In this document: piece after piece, positions 39,414 to 39,500 of the stretch
Layout: each line of letters opens with the position of its first letter
Numbering within the stretch: position 1 is the stretch's first letter
From: Candidatus Poribacteria bacterium
GTDB lineage: Bacteria > Poribacteria > WGA-4E > GCA-2687025
Assembly (NCBI GenBank): GCA_018644665.1
Contig: JABGQA010000086.1
Span: forward strand, 1-39,500
DNA length: 39,500 nucleotides
Reading direction: 5' to 3'
Notes under the pieces: model-generated
What the model saw: the letters and a program-made list of their open reading frames with translations, nothing else
Database searches by the model: none
Told to the model about the DNA's origin: nothing
Position numbers and translations under genes: made by a program

Positions 39414-39500
39414 CTATCGGTGCGCGTGACCCAGTCGAATCCATTTCGCGATTTCCCACAGACTGGGCGGCTTGCCGGTCAGCAGCACGCCGACTCGGAA
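39414..39500 (-). CDS. C-terminal end of an unidentified gene running off the right edge
   Basis: On the minus strand the frame is open from the window edge to a TAG at 39414-39416 and gives F-R-V-G-V-L-L-T-G-K-P-P-S-L-W-E-I, then A-K-W-I-R-L-G. The composition looks like real protein, possibly a transposase end, but 28 residues are too few to name it. Confidence 0.35.
   Translation of the reverse strand, partial: FRVGVLLTGKPPSLWEIAKWIRLGHAHR

Noticed and set aside
1..39500. CRISPR array or phage
   Set aside because: No regularly spaced short repeats and no capsid, terminase, integrase or cas-like proteins were seen.

Overview
The window is high-GC (sampled lines run from about 58% to 77%), densely coded bacterial DNA with genes on both strands. 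The gene mix is two phytanoyl-CoA-dioxygenase-like (PhyH) proteins, several secreted CBM9-like or LamG-like proteins, a DUF5916-type outer-membrane protein, a URO-D-like protein, tandem Gfo/Idh/MocA oxidoreductases and a giant cyclase-AAA-TPR protein. This recalls uncultured lineages such as Candidatus Poribacteria or Latescibacterota. That assignment is inference from gene content only; no rRNA or marker protein is present.

Region 1 (1-7765) is rearranged. A 5'-truncated, frameshifted CBM9-like/beta-lactamase-type gene is followed by two tandem copies of a secreted propeller-like gene, the second frameshifted. A 91-bp relic of the beta-lactamase 3' end lies after the second copy, and a third propeller relic lies at 7361-7503. 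Between these relics a phosphotransferase (APH fold) gene is bracketed by a 113-bp inverted repeat.

Region 2 (7766-15141) holds a glycyl radical enzyme without a visible activase, a decayed IS630-type transposase, a lipoprotein whose reading frame runs back into a broken Fur-type regulator, a methyltransferase, a small membrane protein, an SDR, a small lipoprotein, and a ribbon-helix-helix antitoxin with only the tail of a PIN toxin.

Region 3 (15150-18435) is a compact plus-strand operon: class III aminotransferase, unknown 119-aa protein, PhyH dioxygenase and SAM methyltransferase, behind a good sigma70-like promoter.

Region 4 (18492-33191) is mostly surface and secreted biology: a DUF5916 protein coupled to a GNAT by a GTGA overlap, a LamG protein, a second PhyH, the 1302-aa cyclase/AAA/TPR/lectin-like protein, a nucleotidyltransferase, a URO-D-like protein, a small secreted beta protein, a CBM9-like protein, a BNR-repeat protein and a BsuPI-like protein. 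Three unrelated secreted proteins here end in the same short tail (K-A-x-x-T-W-[GA]-x-L-[KR]-A-x-R). I read this as a candidate undescribed C-terminal sorting or processing signal, and it is the most interesting observation in the window.

Region 5 (33332-39500) holds an AraC-MGMT alkylation-repair protein, two nearly identical Gfo/Idh/MocA genes each behind the same promoter, a GNAT, a free-standing LAGLIDADG protein with one catalytic acid lost, a broken histidine kinase, a small coiled-coil protein and the end of an unidentified gene at the right edge.
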